Assembly (NCBI GenBank): GCA_003456125.1
Contig: DMPD01000044.1
Span: 960-13,317 of the forward strand
Source: Cyanobacteria bacterium UBA8156
Lineage (GTDB): Bacteria; Cyanobacteriota; Cyanobacteriia; Pseudanabaenales; Pseudanabaenaceae
Direction: 5' to 3'
Length of the DNA stretch: 12,358 nt
In this document: positions 8,295 to 12,358 of the stretch, in pieces
How the letters are laid out: the number at the start of each line of letters is the position of its first letter
Position numbering within the stretch: position 1 is the stretch's first letter
Made by a program: the position numbers and the translations under genes
Notes under the pieces: model-generated
The model's database searches: none
Seen by the model: only the letters and a program-made list of their open reading frames with translations
What the model was told of the DNA's origin: nothing

Positions 8295-8420
8295 GCCAAG
8301 TTCCTGAAGAAGGGCTCCTAAAGAAGGACTCCTAAGGAAGGGCTTAGAGAGAAGAGCTTAGAGAGAAGGACTCCGAGAGAAGGGCTTTAAGAGCGTGGCC
8401 CTAACAGCCATGCTCCTAGA
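8295..8420 (+). repeat. Block B: nine 14-nt tandem repeats
   Basis: Starting at 8295, nine units of exactly 14 nt run without gaps to 8420. The best-conserved ones are at 8309-8322, 8323-8336, 8337-8350, 8351-8364, 8365-8378 and 8379-8392. Their pattern is GAAGGRCTCCTAAR, with CTTAGAGA in place of CTCCTAAR in two units. The first unit (GCCAAGTTCCTGAA) and the last two (GCGTGGCCCTAACA and GCCATGCTCCTAGA) are diverged. A 14-nt period is not a multiple of three and the units contain TAA or TAG, arguing against protein coding. Several units hold both a ribosome-site-like AAGGA and a complementary CTCCT, so neighbouring units can pair. Confidence 0.88.
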
Positions 8421-8577
8421 GTAAACTACGAAGAGCCAAGCTACGAAAAGCTCAAGCTACGAAAAGCCTAGGTACGAGAGGTCAGGTACTACAGGCAAAG
8501 TACCCAAAGCCAAGGTACAAAAAGCCAAAGTACAAAAAGCCAAAGTACAAAGCCACAGTACAAAGCCAAAGCACAAG
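8421..8577 (+). repeat. Block C: about eleven 12-16-nt tandem repeats with GTAC/CTAC core
   Basis: Directly after block B, units of 12 to 16 nt run to 8577. Early ones resemble RAGCCAAGCTACGAA (8433-8447, 8448-8463), then AAGCCTAGGTACGAG (8464-8478). The later, best-conserved ones are AAGCCAAGGTACAAA (8507-8521), AAGCCAAAGTACAAA (8522-8536), AAGCCAAAGTACAA (8537-8550), AGCCACAGTACAA (8551-8563) and AGCCAAAGCACAAG (8564-8577). Unit length varies by single bases, so no reading frame is kept across the block. The plus strand is strongly A-rich and poor in T, unlike the surrounding G+C-rich DNA. Confidence 0.85.
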
Positions 8578-8792
8578 CAGCCAAAATGCGGGGTACAAGG
8601 CTCCAAGTTCAGGCAAACTGGAAGCCCTGCCAAAGGTTTTGGGAACCGATTGCTGGGTACCCGTAGGCGTAAGCGGGGACTTTGGGTGGTTTGCTCGCAG
8701 GGGTATGGGGATGTCGGGGCCGGTTTGCTCAAGCATTGATGACGGTTCCCGCCGGAGGGTTGATTGGGGGGCAGCAAGGCGAACAAACGCTG

Positions 8793-8814
8793 GGCGCATG
8801 AATGGCGCATGAAT
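8793..8814. repeat. Exact 11-nt tandem duplication in the rne leader
   Basis: GGCGCATGAAT occurs twice head to tail at 8793-8803 and 8804-8814. It creates two ATG codons. The first opens a four-residue mini-frame (ATG at 8798, TGA at 8810-8812). The second (8809) opens a frame that overlaps the rne start out of register. Neither has a clear ribosome site. Confidence 0.9.
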
Positions 8815-8837
8815 ACTGAGGCAGACCGCCTTTGCCC

Positions 8838-8858
8838 TAAAATTTTTGAGGAATTTGA
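8838..8858 (+). promoter_or_regulatory. A/U-rich box and ribosome binding site directly before rne
   Basis: The leader ends in an A+T-rich stretch (TAAAATTTTT at 8838-8847) followed by GAGGA (8848-8852) and 6 nt to ATG 8859. The ribosome site decides the rne start. The A/U box is conspicuous in otherwise G+C-rich DNA. RNase E cleaves single-stranded A/U-rich RNA, and U- or A/U-rich sites just before start codons are known cyanobacterial RNase E targets, so this is a candidate self-cleavage site; that role is inferred. Confidence 0.5.
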
Positions 8859-10856
8859 ATGCCCAAACAGATCGTTATTGCCGAGCAGCATCGGGTCGCT
8901 GCCGTTTTTAGCGAAGACCGCATCGAGGAAGTGATTGTGTCGGCTGGGGCCCATCAAGTGGGCGACATCTTTATGGGTGTGGTGGAAAACATCCTGCCGA
9001 GCATTGATGCGGCGTTTGTCAACATTGGCGACAAAGAGCGCAACGGGTTCATCCACGTCACCGATTTGGGGCCCTTGCGGTTGCGGCGATCGGCCAACAC
9101 CATCGCCGAGGCTTTGGCTCCCCAGCAAAAAGTGTTGGTGCAAATTGTGAAGGAGCCGACGGGGAACAAGGGCCCGCGGCTAACGGGGGACATTTCGTTG
9201 CCGGGGCGCTACGTGGTGTTGTTGCCTTTTGGGCGGGGGGTGAACCTCTCGCGCCGGATTGAGAGCGAAGGGGAGCGGAGCCGGCTGCGGGCGTTGTCTA
9301 TTCTGATCAAGCCGTCGGGCATGGGGTTGCTGGTGCGCACCGAGGCCGAAGGGGTCACCGAGGCGGCGATCGTCAAGGATTTGGAGACGTTGCAGCAGCA
9401 ATGGGAGTCCATTCAACTGGAGGCCGGCAGCATGCGGGGGCCGGCCCTGTTGAGTCGGGACTTGGATTTTGCCCAGAAGGTGTTGCGGGATACGTACGGT
9501 GCCGATGTGAACCGGATTGTGACCGATACGGCGGAGGGCACCCGCCGGGTGAAGCAATTTTTGTTGACGTGGGGCGGGGGCAAGGTGCCGCCGGGGTTGA
9601 TCGTGGATCACCACCGCGAAAAGCTGCCGCTGTTGGAGTATTTTCGGGTGAATGCGGCGATCCGGGCGGCCCTGGAGCCCCGGGTCGACCTGCCCAGCGG
9701 CGGCTACATTGTGATTGAGCCCACCGAAGCCCTGACCGTGATTGACGTGAACTCCGGTTCGTTTACCAAGTCCCAGACCTCACGGGAAACGGTGCTGTGG
9801 ACGAACTACGAGGCGGCCGTGGAGGTGGCCCGGCAAATGCGGTTGCGCAACATCGCCGGGGTGATTGTGGTGGATTTCATCGATATGGATTCCCGGACCG
9901 ATCGCCTGCAATTGCTCGAAAAATTTGAGCGGGCGTTGCAGGGAGATAAAGCGCGGCCGCAGATTGCCCAATTGACGGAATTGGGGTTGGTGGAGCTTAC
10001 CCGTAAGCGGCAGGGCCAGAGTCTGTACGAATTGTTTGGTCACATCTGCCCCACCTGCAAGGGGTTGGGGGTGCTGCCGCGGTTGCCGGGGGAAGAAGTG
10101 CCGACGGTCGAAAATGTACCGCCCCGGCCGTTGTCGGCGGAATGGGACATCGATGTGTTGCAGGGGGAACCGGCACCGTTGGTGGGGGGCACCGAGCCGA
10201 ATTTGCCCTTTCATCCCAACTATCCCGAGCAGCGCAACGGCAATCGGCGCGATCGCCGCCGGGGGCGCGATCGCGATCGGGTGCGACGGCCCGAGCCCAA
10301 GCCCGAAGTGCGGGACGGGCGGGAAACCCCGGAGGTGGTGCGCTACTCGGAAGCGGACATCGAAGAGATGCCCTTCGAGCCGGAAGTACCCAGTCTGCGG
10401 GAAGAATTGGAGCCGGAACCGGAGCGGGTGGAAAAATCCGAGCGGCGGCGGGAGAGTGCGCGGCGGAACGAGCCACCGGAAGTCGTGGTGGTGGAGATGA
10501 CCGCAGAGGAGCAGGAAGTGTATGCCCATATGGGCATTTCGCCGTTGTATGTGGTGGGGCGCGATCCCAAAGACGTGCGCAATGCGGTGATCTCCATTGT
10601 GTTGCCGGGGATGGCTCCCACCCCCATCGAGGCTTTGGCGTTGGCTGTGGCACCTGCCGAGGTCGAAGCAGAAGAAATCGATGAGGTTCCTGAGCCAACC
10701 GCCGAAACGGTCGAGATCGAGGACGACCTGGAGACGGAGCCCGGGAGCGAATCCGAAGACATGGCCCCCGAAGTCCTGGAACCCGAGGCGATCGCCCCGC
10801 CGGAAGTTTTGGAATCGCCGGTGGCCTCGCGGCGGCGGCGGGGTGGCCGCAACTAG
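8859..10856 (+). CDS. rne: Ribonuclease E
   Basis: The 665-residue endoribonuclease starts RNA decay and processing by cutting A/U-rich single strands. The N-terminal catalytic half (about 1-410) has an S1 RNA-binding domain (about 35-120, VGDIFMGVVENILPSIDAAF), a 5'-sensor region, and the DNase I-like domain with metal-binding Asp296 (VIDVNSG) and Asp339 (VVDFIDM). The zinc-link CPTC (397-400) holds the dimer together. The non-catalytic half has an Arg/Asp-rich RNA-binding stretch (463-478), acidic linkers, a conserved-looking island EEQEVYAHMGISPLYVVG (550-567) and a C-terminal SRRRRGGRN. Cyanobacterial RNase E uses a C-terminal Arg cluster to bind polynucleotide phosphorylase; here it has four arginines only. 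In Synechocystis and Anabaena rnhB follows rne; here an FAD oxidoreductase starts 1 nt after the stop. The ATG has a GAGGA site 6 nt upstream. Confidence 0.96.
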   Translation: MPKQIVIAEQHRVAAVFSEDRIEEVIVSAGAHQVGDIFMGVVENILPSIDAAFVNIGDKERNGFIHVTDLGPLRLRRSANTIAEALAPQQKVLVQIVKEPTGNKGPRLTGDISLPGRYVVLLPFGRGVNLSRRIESEGERSRLRALSILIKPSGMGLLVRTEAEGVTEAAIVKDLETLQQQWESIQLEAGSMRGPALLSRDLDFAQKVLRDTYGADVNRIVTDTAEGTRRVKQFLLTWGGGKVPPGLIVDHHREKLPLLEYFRVNAAIRAALEPRVDLPSGGYIVIEPTEALTVIDVNSGSFTKSQTSRETVLWTNYEAAVEVARQMRLRNIAGVIVVDFIDMDSRTDRLQLLEKFERALQGDKARPQIAQLTELGLVELTRKRQGQSLYELFGHICPTCKGLGVLPRLPGEEVPTVENVPPRPLSAEWDIDVLQGEPAPLVGGTEPNLPFHPNYPEQRNGNRRDRRRGRDRDRVRRPEPKPEVRDGRETPEVVRYSEADIEEMPFEPEVPSLREELEPEPERVEKSERRRESARRNEPPEVVVVEMTAEEQEVYAHMGISPLYVVGRDPKDVRNAVISIVLPGMAPTPIEALALAVAPAEVEAEEIDEVPEPTAETVEIEDDLETEPGSESEDMAPEVLEPEAIAPPEVLESPVASRRRRGGRN

Positions 10857-10857
10857 G

Positions 10858-11898
10858 GTGCGCTGTGCGGTGGTAGGTGGGGGGGCCGTCGGGGCGGCCA
10901 TCGCTTACCGTTTGGCGGAACTGGGGCAGGAGGTAACCCTGTTCGAGGCGGCCCGGCCGGGGGAGATGGCCAGCGGCGCGGCCTTGGGCGTGTTGTTGGC
11001 GGCGGGCAGCACGAAGCGAACCGGTGAGGCCGTAGCCCTGCGGTTGGCGGGCTTGTCCCTATGGGATCGCTGGTTGCCGGAAATCGAGCGGCGATCGGGG
11101 ATGAGGGTTCCCTACAACCGGCAAGGGGTGTGGCGGCTGTACGGTACCCCTCCCACGCTGGCCGAGTGGCAGAAAATCGAGGGGGCGATCGCCCAGCGAC
11201 GGCAGGAAGGTTGGGATTTGCGGTGGGTGAGTGGGGCAGAGTTGGCCCGGGCGTTGCCGGGGTGGCAGGGGGTCGGCGCGTTGTACAGCGGAGGCGATCG
11301 CCAGGTGGCCCCCCGGCCCTTGATTCGGGCTTTGCTGGGGGCGGCCCGGTCTTTGGGGGCTCGGATTGAAATCCATCGTCCCGTTGCCAACCTGACCGAA
11401 CTGGAAAATTTCGAGCGGGTGGTGGTGGCCGCCGGATTGGGGAGTGCGGCCCTGCTGGGGGTGCCGTTGCAGGCGGTGGGGGGGCAAGCCCTGCGGGTGC
11501 ATTGTCCAGATGCCAGCCTGGCCTCGGTGGTGCGTTTGGATGAAGACATCAACGTGGTACCTCTCCCCGATCGCGAATTTTGGGTGGGGGCCACTGTCGA
11601 GTTTCCGCCGGTGGTGTTGCCGCGCCCCGAAAACGTGACCCATTTACTGGAAACGCTGGTGCAGGCCTGTCCCGCTTTTGCCCAGGCTGAGGTGCGGGAA
11701 ACGTGGGTGGGGTATCGGCCCCGACCGGTGGGGCGATCGGCTCCGATTTTGGGGTTTTGGCCGGGGAGCGATCGCCTGTTGGTGGCTACGGGGCATTACC
11801 GCAACGGGTTGTTATTGGCTTGGATCACGGCGGAAATCATCGGGGATTTGATTGTCCACGGCCACAGCGATCGCCCCTGGCAGAGCTTTGCCCCCTAA
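10858..11898 (+). CDS. FAD-dependent amine oxidoreductase, ThiO/D-amino-acid-oxidase type
   Basis: The 346-residue protein belongs to the DAO/glycine-oxidase superfamily. It has an N-terminal Rossmann dinucleotide fold VVGGGAVGAAIAYRLAELG (5-23) ending in Glu30, the second FAD-contacting strand with VVVAAGLGSAALLG (188-201), and the C-terminal FAD-binding region WVGYRPRPVGRSAPILG (283-299) with TGHYRNGLLLAWITAEIIG (311-329). Such proteins oxidise glycine or other small amines to imines; ThiO supplies dehydroglycine for thiamin thiazole. No thiG or other thi gene is nearby, so the substrate is not settled and it may be another small-amine oxidase. It probably starts at GTG 10858, one base after the rne stop, because the Rossmann strand begins there and upstream codons in this frame lie inside rne. 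That spacing suggests translational coupling to rne. TatD follows after 30 nt. Confidence 0.85.
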   Translation: MRCAVVGGGAVGAAIAYRLAELGQEVTLFEAARPGEMASGAALGVLLAAGSTKRTGEAVALRLAGLSLWDRWLPEIERRSGMRVPYNRQGVWRLYGTPPTLAEWQKIEGAIAQRRQEGWDLRWVSGAELARALPGWQGVGALYSGGDRQVAPRPLIRALLGAARSLGARIEIHRPVANLTELENFERVVVAAGLGSAALLGVPLQAVGGQALRVHCPDASLASVVRLDEDINVVPLPDREFWVGATVEFPPVVLPRPENVTHLLETLVQACPAFAQAEVRETWVGYRPRPVGRSAPILGFWPGSDRLLVATGHYRNGLLLAWITAEIIGDLIVHGHSDRPWQSFAP

Positions 11899-11928
11899 GA
11901 TGGAAACGGCTTTGATTGCGGTAGGAAC

Positions 11929-12358
11929 ATGGTTGCGTTGGTGGATACCCACGTTCACGTCAATTTCCCGGAACTGGCAACCGACTTGGCGGCGGTACGG
12001 CAGCGGTGGCAAGCGCAGGGGGTGATCCGCCTGGTGCATTCCTGCGTCACCCCCGATGAATTTGGGACGTTGCAGGCCATTGCCGAGCGCTGTCCCGAAG
12101 TGGCGATCGCGGTGGGGTTGCATCCCCTCAGCACCGCCGGTTTCTGGCAGGCGGCCGTGGGCGATCGCATTGCCGAATTAGCCCAGAGCGATCGCCGGGT
12201 GGTGGCGATCGGCGAAACCGGCTTGGATTTTTACAAGGCCACCAACCAAGAGGAGCAAATCGCGGCCTTTACCCGCCAAATCGAGATCGCCCAAGCCCTG
12301 GATTTGCCGTTGATTGTGCATTGATGGGAAGCGGCGGCCGCCACGCGGGAAGTGCTGG
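11929..12358 (+). pseudogene. tatD: TatD-family metal-dependent hydrolase, interrupted by in-frame TGA (partial at window end)
   Basis: The first 131 residues are a clear TatD-type TIM-barrel hydrolase: VDTHVHVNF (5-13) with metal ligands His8 and His10, AVGLHPL (61-67), AIGETGLDFY (93-102) with ligand Glu96, and LPLIVH (126-131) with ligand His131. Family members are about 260 residues and normally continue HCRDA. Here the codon after His131 is TGA (12322-12324) and the next is TGG, after which the same frame resumes expected sequence (EAAAATREVL) to the window edge. This looks like a nonsense change at the Cys codon plus Arg-to-Trp in an otherwise intact gene, either a recent lesion or a sequence error near a contig end. 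TGA is an ordinary stop elsewhere in this window. TatD proteins are Mg-dependent nucleases or related hydrolases. AGGA sits only 2 nt before ATG 11929, so the ribosome site is poor. Confidence 0.7.

Larger units (their letters stand above)
8013..8858. other. 846-bp divergent intergenic region with repeat mosaic upstream of rne
   Basis: This region separates the phosphatase (-) from rne (+). Its centre (8188-8577) is almost wholly made of short degenerate tandem repeats, listed separately. The left part (8013-8187) contains an A+T-rich stretch around 8050-8100 with a TATGCT (8084-8089) that could be a -10 element, one HIP1 site at 8140-8147, and an exact 10-nt duplication. The right part (8590-8840) is G-rich; it contains GGGTACCC at 8655-8662, two copies of GGTTTGCTC (8688-8696 and 8722-8730) and an 11-nt duplication. 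I recognise no coding sequence or known RNA in it. Open frames on either strand are low-complexity or shadows. The rne promoter position is not clear, so how much is transcribed as leader is unknown. Confidence 0.8.

Noticed and set aside
8139..8321. Small plus-strand ORF with GYAR repeats
   Set aside because: It starts at a TTG inside a HIP1 context without a ribosome site, is low-complexity, and ends in block B repeats.
8188..8577. CRISPR-like array
   Set aside because: The repeats are only 13-18 nt, abut each other without unique spacers, and have no cas gene nearby.
8457..9143. Minus-strand ORF with CTLAF-like pentapeptide pattern
   Set aside because: Most of it is the antisense of rne. 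The pentapeptide look comes from the 15-nt repeat units, and irregular unit lengths break the pattern.
9780..10901. Long minus-strand ORF opposite rne
   Set aside because: It is a G+C-driven antisense frame with a His/Pro/Arg-rich composition; rne on the plus strand has complete domain motifs.
12322..12324. TGA as selenocysteine in TatD
   Set aside because: The position is a Cys in relatives, but I see no bacterial SECIS-like stem-loop with a fitting apical loop after it. The next residue also departs from the conserved Arg. Cyanobacteria rarely encode Sec machinery.
12322..12327. Recoded TGA (Trp or Gly code)
   Set aside because: TGA ends the thioesterase, branching enzyme, aat and hisS genes at their expected lengths, so it is a true stop in this genome.

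Overview
The window comes from a cyanobacterial chromosome. The octamer GCGATCGC (HIP1, the highly iterated palindrome of cyanobacteria) occurs roughly thirty times in 12.4 kb. Several proteins are of recognisably cyanobacterial type: a hotdog DHNA-CoA thioesterase of phylloquinone synthesis, the short cyanobacterial form of Aat, a GH57 glycogen branching enzyme, and an RNase E with an Arg-rich C-terminus. DNA is G+C-rich with little intergenic space, apart from one 846-bp gap. I do not assign a genus.

Layout. Positions 1-2717 (+): thioesterase, GH57 branching enzyme and aat, closely packed and probably co-transcribed. Positions 2718-2838: short convergent intergenic stretch with an imperfect hairpin. 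Positions 2839-8012 (-), read from high to low coordinates: tandem two-domain histidine phosphatase, NfeD-like membrane protein, DnaK paralogue, hisS. Positions 8013-8858: divergent intergenic region holding a mosaic of three abutting degenerate tandem repeats (unit lengths 18, 14, and 13-16 nt), two small exact duplications, and an A/U-rich box before rne. Positions 8859-12358 (+): rne, a ThiO/DAO-type FAD oxidoreductase starting 1 nt after the rne stop, and a TatD-family gene that hits an in-frame TGA at a conserved cysteine codon just before the window ends.

How the genes relate. Most are housekeeping: cofactor biosynthesis, glycogen structure, N-end-rule tagging, protein folding, tRNA charging, RNA decay. 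NfeD, DnaK and HisS form a close same-strand run that may be one transcript. RNase E is known to control its own mRNA through the 5' leader in other bacteria, so the repeat mosaic and A/U box upstream of rne are the most interesting part of the window. I see no tRNA, rRNA, CRISPR array, transposase or phage gene. No complete new multi-gene system is evident; the unusual material is the repeat mosaic, the lack of rnhB directly after rne, and the interrupted tatD.
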